Assembly: GCA_030611395.1 (NCBI GenBank)
Contig: JAUWPX010000004.1
Span: forward strand, 1 to 16,453
Length of the DNA: 16,453 bases
DNA from: Bacteroidota bacterium
Lineage (GTDB): Bacteria; Bacteroidota; Bacteroidia; Bacteroidales; VadinHA17
Direction of reading: 5' to 3'
In this document: positions 1 to 7,554 of the stretch, piece after piece
How the letters are laid out: every line of letters starts with the position of its first letter
Position numbering within the stretch: the first letter of the stretch is position 1
Notes under the pieces: generated by a model
Database searches by the model: none
Seen by the model: only the letters and a program-made list of their open reading frames with translations
Told to the model about the DNA's origin: nothing
Position numbers and translations under genes: made by a program

Positions 1-9
1 ATAGAGGGA

Positions 10-843
10 TTAGAGGTGAATGTAATATACTATCTTTTTTACCTTAATTTGCCATTCTGCAGGTGATAATGTTTTATCAAACTTTTTGTATGATATTGGT
101 TCCCCAAACCTGACAGTGATTTTCTTATTTTTTTGTTTAAACATTTCGTTAGCCAGGTAGAGCATTTCAATATTTGATTTTATTCCCAGAAAAACCCTGA
201 GATTGGCAAGATTATAAAAGAAATTGGAATTACGGCCTGAGAAATGCACGGGGACAATATCCCGCTTATGTTTTACGGCTTTGGTAATAAAATGCTTTTT
301 CCATTCAAGGTCTTCAATTTTCCCTTTCTTTTTTCTGGAACATAAACCTGCAGGGAAATAGAGGATTTGATCATCTGAAGCATATGATTTCTCAATTTGT
401 ATAACAGCTTGCTTATCCTGTTTTCCATGTTTGTTTATAGGAAGGAAAATGGGATCAAGATTCTTTATATTCATTAGAAGATCATTGACCGGGAATTTTA
501 CCCGGGGCCAGATTTTGCCAACTTCGCGAATAAAAACCAATCCGTCAAGTCCCCCCAATGGATGATTCGATACAAATAAAAACCGTCCTTTCTCAGGTAT
601 ATTTTCCAATCCTTTTACTTCATAGTTTATTTCCATGTAGTTTAAACCCTCACGGATAAAATCAAGACCCGTCAAATCTCCATGTAATTTAAGGAATCCA
701 TTAAGCTCATCCTGATGAATGATCTTTTTCAGATACCGGATCAGAAATGCAGGTAATATCTTTAGTAACCGTGGATTTTTATCTGCAATTACCTTCTTAA
801 TATCGATAAAAAATGTCTCTGTTTGTTTTTCTTCATTCTTCAT
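10..843 (-). CDS. PlsC-type (lyso-lipid) acyltransferase
   Basis: A 277-residue protein of the PlsC/lysophospholipid acyltransferase family, which moves an acyl chain from acyl-ACP or acyl-CoA onto a lyso-lipid at the inner membrane face. The catalytic block is N93-H94 to D100 (NHPLGGLD), followed by G101. A motif III equivalent, FPAG, lies at 163-166 with basic residues after it (R170-K173), and the motif IV-like IVPVHFSG lies at 196-203. The spacing is H-x5-D, whereas classical PlsC has H-x4-D. I recall the longer spacing from related Bacteroidota proteins annotated as hemolysin-like or lyso-ornithine lipid acyltransferases. The N-terminal 75 residues are helical and basic, with no clear signal peptide or transmembrane segment. 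The gene is divergent from the dcw cluster. Its stop lies 9 bp from the window edge, so any operon partner (for example a GNAT N-acyltransferase of ornithine or glycine lipid synthesis) is out of view. The family is secure; the substrate is inferred. Confidence 0.85.
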   Translation of the reverse strand: MKNEEKQTETFFIDIKKVIADKNPRLLKILPAFLIRYLKKIIHQDELNGFLKLHGDLTGLDFIREGLNYMEINYEVKGLENIPEKGRFLFVSNHPLGGLDGLVFIREVGKIWPRVKFPVNDLLMNIKNLDPIFLPINKHGKQDKQAVIQIEKSYASDDQILYFPAGLCSRKKKGKIEDLEWKKHFITKAVKHKRDIVPVHFSGRNSNFFYNLANLRVFLGIKSNIEMLYLANEMFKQKNKKITVRFGEPISYKKFDKTLSPAEWQIKVKKIVYYIHL

Positions 844-944
844 TTTTGATTCTTATTTCCTGTCAGTTATGTTAAATAGTAATCGGGTTAAAGACTATAA
901 AAGTACACAAAATGAAGAAATTTTGATAAAAGTTATTAACAAAG

Positions 945-979
945 TGGGGAAAAATGGGAAAAAGTGGTATTTTGTGGTA
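945..979 (+). promoter_or_regulatory. Putative MraZ operator, four 10-bp-phased TGG repeats
   Basis: Four direct pentamers start exactly 10 bp apart: TGGGG at 945, TGGGA at 955, TGGTA at 965 and TGGTA at 975. They are separated by 5-nt A/T-rich spacers (AAAAA, AAAAG, TTTTG). MraZ of E. coli is known to bind three TGGGN repeats separated by 5 nt upstream of its own gene, and mollicute MraZ binds AAAGTG-type repeats. Here AAAGTGG also occurs at 941-947 and 961-967. The array ends 36 bp before the mraZ start, so bound MraZ would sit over the promoter region, which fits autorepression of the whole cluster. The last two copies have T instead of G at the fourth position and may bind less tightly. 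The repeats are seen directly; MraZ as the ligand is inferred from the family and the location. Confidence 0.8.
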
Positions 980-987
980 AATATTTG
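980..987 (+). promoter_or_regulatory. Weak candidate -7 element for the dcw cluster
   Basis: AATATTTG differs at one base from the Bacteroidota -7 consensus TAnnTTTG and lies directly after the last MraZ-type repeat. Transcription would then start near 993, about 20 nt before mraZ. I found no convincing -33 TTTG at the usual spacing, so this is only a candidate. A second one-mismatch match, AAATTTTG, is at 918-925. No better plus-strand match was seen between 844 and 1015. Confidence 0.25.
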
Positions 988-1002
988 TATATTTTTACAA
1001 AT
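983..1002. repeat. 7-bp inverted repeat upstream of mraZ
   Basis: ATTTGTA (983-989) and TACAAAT (996-1002) are perfect inverted copies separated by 6 nt, ending 13 bp before the mraZ ATG. The stem is AT-rich, with one G-C pair, and would be weak as RNA. A dimeric regulator site or a chance match in AT-rich DNA are both possible. Confidence 0.4.
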
Positions 1003-1015
1003 TTAATACTGTAAG

Positions 1016-1486
1016 ATGTCGACATTTATTGGTGACCACACATGCAAAGTTGATTCCAAAGGTAGGATTTTAATTCCATCTGCCTTTAAAAAACATATGC
1101 CAAAGATATTGCAGGACAGGTTTGTGATAAAGAAGGATATTTTTGAGAAATGTCTTGTACTCTATCCGATGGACGAATGGGAACGGCAGAATAAATTAAT
1201 TCGCAGTCGTATTAATCCCTACAATAAGGAACAAAGTAAGTTTCTGAGAGATTTCTACAGGGGTATGGCTGAAATTATTCTGGATAGTAATAACCGTATG
1301 TTGATCCCTAAAAGATTGCTGAAATTCGCCGGGATAAAAAAGGAAGTAATACTTGCCGGACAATACGGAAAAATTGAGATCTGGTCTGGAGAAAGCTATG
1401 AAATATCCGGTGATGAAATGAAGGATTTTCCTGCTCTGGCAGAGAAACTTATGGGTGGTTCACTTATTGATCCTGAAGAAGAATGA
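1016..1486 (+). CDS. mraZ: Division/cell wall cluster transcriptional regulator MraZ
   Basis: A 156-residue DNA-binding protein that assembles into rings and binds phased direct repeats upstream of its own gene. It has the two tandem SpoVT/AbrB-like swapped-hairpin halves of the family, each with a DxxxR signature: D13-S-K-G-R17 followed by ILIPSAF, and D90-S-N-N-R94 followed by MLIPKRL. The typical LAGQYGKIEIW strand follows at 113-123. The length is normal for the family. The ATG at 1016 is chosen because translation begins a few residues before the conserved FIGDHTCKVD stretch. It has no Shine-Dalgarno sequence, only A/T-rich leader. It is the first gene of the cluster, and a matching four-copy operator lies 36 bp upstream. 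The stop overlaps the next start as ATGA. Confidence 0.96.
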   Translation: MSTFIGDHTCKVDSKGRILIPSAFKKHMPKILQDRFVIKKDIFEKCLVLYPMDEWERQNKLIRSRINPYNKEQSKFLRDFYRGMAEIILDSNNRMLIPKRLLKFAGIKKEVILAGQYGKIEIWSGESYEISGDEMKDFPALAEKLMGGSLIDPEEE

Positions 1487-2379
1487 TATACCATATACCG
1501 GTTCTTTTACATAAGAGCATTGAAGGATTGAAAATAAACCCTGACGGGATTTATGTTGATGTAACTTTTGGGGGAGGAGGACATTCAAGAGAAATTCTAA
1601 GTTTTCTTAAGAATGGTCGCCTGGTCGCTTTTGATACTGATATTGATGCTATGGCTAATTCATTGAATGATAAAAAATTTAAGTTACTGATACAGAATTT
1701 CAGATTCTTAAGTAACAATTTGCGATTCCATGGAGTTTCCGGGATTGATGGATTAATAGCCGATCTGGGTATCTCATCGCACCAGATAGATATTCCTGAA
1801 AGAGGCTTTTCTTTTCGTCATGATGCAATGTTGGATATGAGAATGAATCCCGCGGCGAAAAAATCGGCAATAGATATACTTTCTGAATATAGTGTTGAGA
1901 AATTATCAGAGATATTCAGATATTATGGAGAGATCAGAAGAGCAGGTCAGTTGGCTGGAAGGATTGATGAATTCAGGAAAACAAAAAAAATCGAAAGAGT
2001 TTTTGATCTGGTGAATTTGGCAAAACCGTTAACCGGTGGTGGAGGAGAGAATAAATTTATGGCAAAAGTTTTTCAGGCATTAAGGATAGAGGTGAACAGC
2101 GAAATGGAGAATCTTAAACAAATGCTAAAACAAACTGTGGATATCATGGATACCGGTGCGCGTCTGGTTATAATAACATATCATTCACTTGAAGACAGAT
2201 TGGTAAAGAATTTTATCAGGGCCGGCAATTTTACCGGCAATATTGAGAAAGATATCTATGGGAATTTTAAAGTTCCGTTTAAACAAATTAATCGCAAAGT
2301 GATAATCCCTGATGAAAGCGAGATATTGAAGAATAAAAGAGCACGTAGTGCCAAGTTACGTATCGCGGAAAGAATTTGA
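1483..2379 (+). CDS. rsmH: 16S rRNA (cytosine1402-N4)-methyltransferase RsmH (MraW)
   Basis: A 298-residue SAM-dependent methyltransferase of the MraW family, which methylates N4 of C1402 in the decoding centre of 16S rRNA. The SAM loop GGGGHS is at 30-35 after VDVTF, with the acidic FDTDIDA strand end at 50-56. Family blocks follow: DLGISSHQID (94-103), RGFSFRHDA (107-115) and LDMRMNP (117-123). The FQALRIEVNSE helix is in the middle, with TYHSLEDR later and a C-terminal RSAKLRIAERI. The length is close to the usual 300-310. The ATG overlaps the mraZ TGA by 4 bp, suggesting translational coupling. It is the conserved second gene of dcw clusters although it acts on the ribosome, not on the wall. 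Confidence 0.97.
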   Translation: MIYHIPVLLHKSIEGLKINPDGIYVDVTFGGGGHSREILSFLKNGRLVAFDTDIDAMANSLNDKKFKLLIQNFRFLSNNLRFHGVSGIDGLIADLGISSHQIDIPERGFSFRHDAMLDMRMNPAAKKSAIDILSEYSVEKLSEIFRYYGEIRRAGQLAGRIDEFRKTKKIERVFDLVNLAKPLTGGGGENKFMAKVFQALRIEVNSEMENLKQMLKQTVDIMDTGARLVIITYHSLEDRLVKNFIRAGNFTGNIEKDIYGNFKVPFKQINRKVIIPDESEILKNKRARSAKLRIAERI

Positions 2380-2392
2380 GTTTTGAGCCAAA

Positions 2393-2782
2393 ATGGATAA
2401 TGACAGAAGAAATATTGACTTCATTGATGAACCTGCTGATTACAGTGAGGAAAAAAAATTCTCTGCAAAAAGCCTGATTGATGGTTCGGTATTAACCAGG
2501 AACTGGGTAGTTAACCAGGTGCCATTTATTATTTTCATCACCTTTCTTGCAATCCTGTATATAGCCAATCGCTACCATGCTGAACGTGTTGTAAGAGAAA
2601 CCGTGAAAATACAACATGAAGTGAAAGAGCTAAGATTTGAATCAATAACAACGGCTTCCGATTTGATGTACATAAGTAAACAATCTGAAGTTGCCAGAAT
2701 GGTTAAGGAAAAAATACCTGGATTGGAAGAACTGGTTGAGCCGCCAAGCAAAATAGTAATAGAAAGCAAAAAGGAACGATAA
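2393..2782 (+). CDS. ftsL: FtsL-like septal protein of the Bacteroidota type
   Basis: A 129-residue bitopic membrane protein. Residues 1-42 are hydrophilic and acidic, then mixed, and should be cytoplasmic. A single transmembrane segment covers about 43-58 (VPFIIFITFLAILYIA). A helical, probably coiled-coil periplasmic stretch follows (about 60-105, E/K/R-rich with spaced V, I and L). In characterised bacteria FtsL pairs with FtsB through this coiled coil and, with FtsQ, activates FtsW-FtsI. Sequence similarity across FtsL proteins is poor. The assignment rests on size, topology and position between rsmH and ftsI, where Bacteroidota carry this family. The gap to rsmH is 13 bp and to ftsI 2 bp. 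No separate ftsB is in the window. Confidence 0.85.
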   Translation: MDNDRRNIDFIDEPADYSEEKKFSAKSLIDGSVLTRNWVVNQVPFIIFITFLAILYIANRYHAERVVRETVKIQHEVKELRFESITTASDLMYISKQSEVARMVKEKIPGLEELVEPPSKIVIESKKER

Positions 2783-2784
2783 CA

Positions 2785-4905
2785 ATGTCATTAAAAAATC
2801 ATATCGTTTGGAGAGTGGGTGTAGTGTACCTTGGTATTTTTGCTCTTTCGCTGGGTATAACAGGCAAATTGTTTATCCTTATTTATGTTGAAGGCAGCAA
2901 ATGGGAGGAAAAAGCTGAAGAACATAATATGAAGTACGTTACCATCGACCCCAATCGCGGGGATATTCTTGCTGATGATGGTCGCCTGCTTGCCAGTTCG
3001 GTTCCATATTATGAGATTAGGATGGATTTGATGAGTACTGCTATGTCGGGTGAATTGTTCAGGGAAAAAGTAGACTCTCTGGCATTTTGTTTATCAAAAC
3101 TATTCAATGATAAATCAAAAGCTGCCTATAAACGTGAAATTATTCGTGCCAGGCAAAATGGGGAAAGATATCATTTACTGAAAAGGGGAGTGAATTATAT
3201 TGAACTGAAAGAGCTGAAAGCTTTTCCCCTGTTCAGACGTGGCCGTTATAAAGGCGGATTTATTTACATTCAGGAGAATAAAAGAATACTGCCTCATATA
3301 GGGCTGGCATCCAGAACAATAGGATATTTGACAAAGGAAAGATCGGGGAATGTGGTTGGCATTGAAGGAGCGTATGATCATGAGCTTTCAGGAGTGGTTG
3401 GTGTAAGGTTAATGCAACGCCTCTCAGGTAATGTTTGGATGCCTGTAAATACTAACAATGAGGTGGATCCGCGTGATGGTAATGAGGTAGTAACAACTAT
3501 TGATATAAACCTGCAGGATGTTGCTGAGAATGCCCTGTTAAAACAACTTTCCAGACATAATGCACATCATGGCACTGCTATTCTTATGGAAGTTCAAACA
3601 GGTGACGTAAAAGCAATTGCTAATCTGGAAAGGGATAAGGAGGGCAGGTATCGTGAATTATACAATTATGGAATTGGCGAAAGTACTGAACCGGGATCAA
3701 CTTTTAAACTTCCTGCACTTATGGCTGCTCTGGAAGACAAAGTGGTTAGTCTGGATGATACCATTGATACCGGCAATGGAACAATACGGTATTACGATAA
3801 AACTATAAAGGATACCAAAAAAGGGGGATATGGAAAAATAACAGTCAAACAGGTCTTTGAGTTATCTTCAAATGTAGGGATGTCAAAAATAATCAACGAA
3901 AATTATAAAGGCCGTGAAAGTCAGTTTATCAACAGACTTTTTGCTATGGGTCTCAATGAAAAACTTAATGTTGAGATAAAGGGCGAAGGGAGCCCGTATA
4001 TTCAATATCCGGGAGATAAGTATTGGTCGGGGGTAAGTCTTCCAATGATTTCTCATGGATATGAAGTTAGGATGACACCGTTACAGATACTTACATTCTA
4101 TAATGCAGTTGCTAATAATGGCAAAATGGTAAAACCGGGTTTTGTCAGGGAGATAAGATACCATGGAGAAAGAATACGAAAGTTTGATACAAAAGTGATA
4201 AATCCTTCAATCTGTTCTGAAGAAACTATTCGTAAAGTTCAAGAAATTCTTGAGGGTGTTGTTGAAAATGGGACTGCTAAGAATCTCCGGAATGATAACT
4301 TTAGAATTGCAGGAAAAACAGGAACTGCACAGATCGCAAATGAAAAATATGGTTATAAACAGGGATCAGAAGTATCATACCAGGCTTCATTTGTAGGATA
4401 TTTTCCGGCAGAGAATCCAAAATATTCCTGTATTGTTGTGATTAATTCTCCTGCCAGTTCAATCTACTATGGAAATCTGGTTGCAGGTCCTGTTTTTAAG
4501 GAAATTGCAGATAAAGTTTATGCCACCAGCCTGTTTCGGGACGAACAACAATATTTTAATATTCCTGAAACATATGACCCTCCATATACAAAGCATGGGA
4601 ATCTTGATGATCTGAAGACGGTTTTTGAACGATTTAATATAGCAACAACAAATGAAGATATTGTTTCGGAATGGGTAGTAACGATCAAGCAAGATTCAAC
4701 TATCATGTTGAAGCCACTGAATATACGCAAGGGAATAATGCCGAATGTAAAAGAGATGGGTCTTAGGGATGCTCTTTATATTCTTGAAAATATGGCTTTG
4801 AAAGTGGAAGTAAAAGGATATGGTAAAGTTTTGAGACAATCTATTGTACCGGGCACTAAAATATTTCCCGGCTCAAAGGTGCTGCTTGAAATGAGTATGG
4901 GATAA
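2785..4905 (+). CDS. ftsI: Septal penicillin-binding protein FtsI (PBP3-like) with PASTA domain
   Basis: A 706-residue class B penicillin-binding protein that cross-links septal peptidoglycan from the periplasmic side. An N-terminal membrane anchor spans about 13-35. The dimerisation/pedestal domain begins with IDPNRGDILADDG at 54-66 and includes GIEGAYDHELSG (192-203). The transpeptidase domain has all three active-site motifs: S305-T-F-K308 (acyl-enzyme serine), S361-S-N363 and K511-T-G513. A single PASTA domain follows at about 645-706 (IMPNVKEMGLRDAL onward). The length is greater than proteobacterial FtsI (about 590) because of this tail, which I associate with Bacteroidota FtsI. It starts 2 bp after ftsL and is cotranscribed with ftsW, its SEDS partner. 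Nothing is truncated and no motif is missing. Confidence 0.96.
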   Translation: MSLKNHIVWRVGVVYLGIFALSLGITGKLFILIYVEGSKWEEKAEEHNMKYVTIDPNRGDILADDGRLLASSVPYYEIRMDLMSTAMSGELFREKVDSLAFCLSKLFNDKSKAAYKREIIRARQNGERYHLLKRGVNYIELKELKAFPLFRRGRYKGGFIYIQENKRILPHIGLASRTIGYLTKERSGNVVGIEGAYDHELSGVVGVRLMQRLSGNVWMPVNTNNEVDPRDGNEVVTTIDINLQDVAENALLKQLSRHNAHHGTAILMEVQTGDVKAIANLERDKEGRYRELYNYGIGESTEPGSTFKLPALMAALEDKVVSLDDTIDTGNGTIRYYDKTIKDTKKGGYGKITVKQVFELSSNVGMSKIINENYKGRESQFINRLFAMGLNEKLNVEIKGEGSPYIQYPGDKYWSGVSLPMISHGYEVRMTPLQILTFYNAVANNGKMVKPGFVREIRYHGERIRKFDTKVINPSICSEETIRKVQEILEGVVENGTAKNLRNDNFRIAGKTGTAQIANEKYGYKQGSEVSYQASFVGYFPAENPKYSCIVVINSPASSIYYGNLVAGPVFKEIADKVYATSLFRDEQQYFNIPETYDPPYTKHGNLDDLKTVFERFNIATTNEDIVSEWVVTIKQDSTIMLKPLNIRKGIMPNVKEMGLRDALYILENMALKVEVKGYGKVLRQSIVPGTKIFPGSKVLLEMSMG

Positions 4906-4912
4906 ATAGCAA

Positions 4913-6385
4913 ATGTTTAGAATGGTAAAATTAAAAGACATATTACACGAAGTAAATATTCTGAAAATTTCCGGCCCTTTGGAAATTGAAGTTAAAGGAT
5001 TGCAATTTGACTCCAGAGAGGTAAAACCGGGTGATATGTTTTTTGCTGTTAAGGGTACAAATACTGATGGACACAAGTATATGCCGGCGGCTGTTAATAA
5101 TGGAGCATCTGCAATTATTTGTGAGAAAATTCCGGTAAAGACAGGTGAAAAAGTAACTTTTATCCAGGTAAATAATACTGCCGTTGCTTTAGGCAGAATA
5201 GCTGCAAATTTTTTCGGAAATCCTACCGGAAAGCTCAAACTTATTGGTGTAACAGGTACAAATGGTAAAACTACAATTGTACACCTTCTTTATAATCTTT
5301 TCAGGAAAGCCGGAAAGAGATCGGGTTTAATATCTACTACCGGGAATATAATTGTTGAAAAGGAGAAACCCGCTACCCATACAACCCCTGATATCTTACA
5401 AATAAACCGGTTGCTTACAGAAATGGTCAAAAATGAATGCGAATATGTCTTTATGGAAGTAAGTTCCCATGCTCTGGATCAATACCGGACCGCCGGACTT
5501 ATTTTTAAAGGAGGAATTTTCACCAATATTACTCATGATCATCTTGACTACCATAAGAATTTCAAGCAATATATAAATGCCAAGAAGAAATTTTTTGATG
5601 ATCTGGGTGAAGATGCTTTTGCTCTGGTAAATTCGGATGACAGGAATGCTAAGATTATGGTACAAAACTGTAGCGCCGGTATTACCTCTTATGCTCTTAA
5701 GTCTGTTGCAAATTTCAAAGGCAAAATAATTGAAAGTTTGCAGGAGGGTACATTACTTAAAATTGATAACCAGGAAGTATGGAGCAGGCTTGTTGGGGAG
5801 TTTAATGCTTATAATCTGCTTGCTGTATATGCAGCTTCTGATCTCCTTGGCTTAAAAAATGATGAACTTATAAGATTGATTAGCGAATCTGAACCGGTAC
5901 CGGGTCGCTTTGAGATCATCAGATCGAAAGGCGGTGTGACTGCTGTAGTTGATTATGCTCATACTCCTGATGCCCTGGAGAATATTTTGAAAGCACTTGG
6001 AAAAATTAAAAAACAAAAAAAGCAAATAATAACAGTAGTTGGGGCAGGGGGTGACCGGGATAAGGGAAAGCGGCCGGTAATGGCCGGTATTGCTGTTAAT
6101 AATAGTGACAAGGTGATACTTACATCTGATAATCCCCGGACAGAAAACCCGCAAAAGATCATTGATGATATGTTTAAGGGTGTGGAAAAGAATGAGAAAA
6201 GGAAAGTATTGATCCTGGTTGACAGAAAAGAAGCAATAAAAATTGCTTGTATGCTGGCAGAAAAAGGTGATATGATCCTTATTGCCGGGAAAGGCCATGA
6301 AACATACCAGGAGATTAATGGTGTAAAATATCATTTTGATGATAGAGAAGTGGTTGCCGGTATGTTTGAAGTTTTAGCTATGTAA
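4913..6385 (+). CDS. murE: UDP-MurNAc-L-Ala-D-Glu:meso-diaminopimelate ligase
   Basis: A 490-residue cytoplasmic Mur ligase that adds the third stem residue to UDP-MurNAc-L-Ala-D-Glu using ATP. The N-terminal UDP-binding domain (about 1-105) contains FDSREVKPGDMFFA at 32-45. The ATP P-loop GTNGKT is at 115-120, followed by STTGN (141-145), THTTPD (155-160), EVSSHALDQ (182-190) and THDHLDYH (207-214). The AK224KKFF segment holds the probable carbamylated lysine. In the C-terminal domain D406-N-P-R409 followed by T-E411 matches the meso-diaminopimelate-selective DNPRxE motif, so mDAP-type peptidoglycan is predicted. Two in-frame starts are possible: ATG 4913 (used here) and ATG 4922, three codons later. 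Neither has a Shine-Dalgarno, and the later one fits the usual short N-terminus equally well. The gap to ftsI is 7 bp. Confidence 0.96.
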   Translation: MFRMVKLKDILHEVNILKISGPLEIEVKGLQFDSREVKPGDMFFAVKGTNTDGHKYMPAAVNNGASAIICEKIPVKTGEKVTFIQVNNTAVALGRIAANFFGNPTGKLKLIGVTGTNGKTTIVHLLYNLFRKAGKRSGLISTTGNIIVEKEKPATHTTPDILQINRLLTEMVKNECEYVFMEVSSHALDQYRTAGLIFKGGIFTNITHDHLDYHKNFKQYINAKKKFFDDLGEDAFALVNSDDRNAKIMVQNCSAGITSYALKSVANFKGKIIESLQEGTLLKIDNQEVWSRLVGEFNAYNLLAVYAASDLLGLKNDELIRLISESEPVPGRFEIIRSKGGVTAVVDYAHTPDALENILKALGKIKKQKKQIITVVGAGGDRDKGKRPVMAGIAVNNSDKVILTSDNPRTENPQKIIDDMFKGVEKNEKRKVLILVDRKEAIKIACMLAEKGDMILIAGKGHETYQEINGVKYHFDDREVVAGMFEVLAM

Positions 6386-6403
6386 CTGAATTGAAAAAGG
6401 AAT

Positions 6404-7549
6404 ATGTTTTATTATTTATTCGGATATCTTGAAAGTCTGGATGTGCCCGGAGCGGGTATGTTTCAGTATATTTCTTTTCGGTCTGCAATGGCATTAATTA
6501 CCTCCCTTGTCATTTCATTGTTGTTCGGAAAGCGAATTATATTGTATCTGCAGAAGAAACAAATTGGTGAAGTGGTAAGGGATCTGGGACTGGAAGGCCA
6601 GTATCGCAAAGTTGGCACCCCTACCATGGGCGGTATTATTATCCTGGCATCAATTGTTATTCCAACGCTCCTGTTTGGTGATCTGGGGAATATCTATGTT
6701 ATTCTGATGCTTATTACTACCGTGTGGCTCGGGTTTGTAGGTTTTATTGATGATTATATAAAAATCTTTAAAAAAAGCAAGGAAGGTCTGGCCGGTAAAT
6801 TTAAGATTGCGGGACAGATAATTTTGGGACTAATAATTGGAATAACCCTGTATCTGAATGATGATGTAAAAAGTACTATCACAACAATCCCTTTTATAAA
6901 GAATAATGAGTTTGATTATGCATACCTGGTCTCTTTTCTTGGCGAAAATAGTCAACAGTGGGGGTGGGTTATATTTATTATTGTAATCATTTTTATTGTT
7001 ACAGCAGTTTCCAATGGGGCAAATCTTACCGATGGGCTTGACGGATTGGCTACAGGTACATCGGCAATTATTGGAACAACCCTGGGGATATTGGCATATC
7101 TGTCAGGTAATATGATATATGCTGATTATTTAAACATTATGTATATTCCCAATACGGGTGAATTAGTAATTTTTATAAGTACGTTTATTGGTGCTACAAT
7201 TGGGTTTCTCTGGTATAATTCCTATCCTGCTCAGGTTTTCATGGGAGATACCGGCAGTCTCCCGCTGGGTGGTATAATTGCAGTTTTTGCTATCCTGATA
7301 CGAAAAGAACTGCTGATCCCTATCCTTTGTGGCATATTCCTGGTAGAAAGTGTGTCCGTGTTAATTCAGGTAAGTTTTTTCAAACAGACCAGAAGGAAAT
7401 ACGGAAAGGGTAAACGGGTTTTTCTTATGACACCTATTCATCATCATTACCAGAAAAAAGGATATCCTGAACCAAAAATTGTTACGCGGTTCTGGATTAT
7501 TGCAATCTTGCTGGCAGTCATAACTATTGTTACGTTGAAAATCAGATAA
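6404..7549 (+). CDS. mraY: Phospho-MurNAc-pentapeptide transferase MraY
   Basis: A 381-residue polytopic inner membrane enzyme that transfers phospho-MurNAc-pentapeptide from UDP to undecaprenyl phosphate, giving lipid I. About ten hydrophobic helices are visible. Cytoplasmic catalytic motifs are present: GTPTMGG (71-77), D116-D-Y118 with the IKIFKKSKEGL stretch, NLTDGLDGLATG (207-218, with D210 and D213), MGDTGSLPLGG (280-290) and MTPIHHHY (342-349). The N-terminus (FYYLFGYLE, then PGAGMFQYISFRSA) is of the Bacteroidota type. The loop around 150-188 is longer than in E. coli MraY (360 residues) and accounts for most of the extra length. The start lies 18 bp after murE and has an AAGG run just upstream, one of the few possible ribosome-binding sites in the cluster. 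Confidence 0.97.
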   Translation: MFYYLFGYLESLDVPGAGMFQYISFRSAMALITSLVISLLFGKRIILYLQKKQIGEVVRDLGLEGQYRKVGTPTMGGIIILASIVIPTLLFGDLGNIYVILMLITTVWLGFVGFIDDYIKIFKKSKEGLAGKFKIAGQIILGLIIGITLYLNDDVKSTITTIPFIKNNEFDYAYLVSFLGENSQQWGWVIFIIVIIFIVTAVSNGANLTDGLDGLATGTSAIIGTTLGILAYLSGNMIYADYLNIMYIPNTGELVIFISTFIGATIGFLWYNSYPAQVFMGDTGSLPLGGIIAVFAILIRKELLIPILCGIFLVESVSVLIQVSFFKQTRRKYGKGKRVFLMTPIHHHYQKKGYPEPKIVTRFWIIAILLAVITIVTLKIR

Positions 7550-7554
7550 TTACA

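Noticed and set aside
932..940. Short palindrome GTTA-T-TAAC before the MraZ boxes
   Set aside because: Four-base arms in AT-rich DNA are expected by chance and do not share the phasing of the neighbouring repeats.
998..1005. Minus-strand TAAATTTG, a perfect match to the Bacteroidota -7 consensus, as promoter of the acyltransferase
   Set aside because: There is no TTTG-type -33 element at the right distance upstream on that strand, and the leader would be about 150 nt; a match of this type is expected by chance in AT-rich DNA.
719..1006. Open frame of 95 codons on the plus strand across the mraZ upstream region
   Set aside because: It begins antisense inside the acyltransferase and runs over the operator; the translation is low-complexity with no recognisable domain, and it would place coding sequence over the regulatory repeats.
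5852..6334. Long antisense frame of 160 codons inside murE
   Set aside because: It is the shadow of a well-supported gene: murE has intact motifs throughout, while the antisense translation has no recognisable family features.
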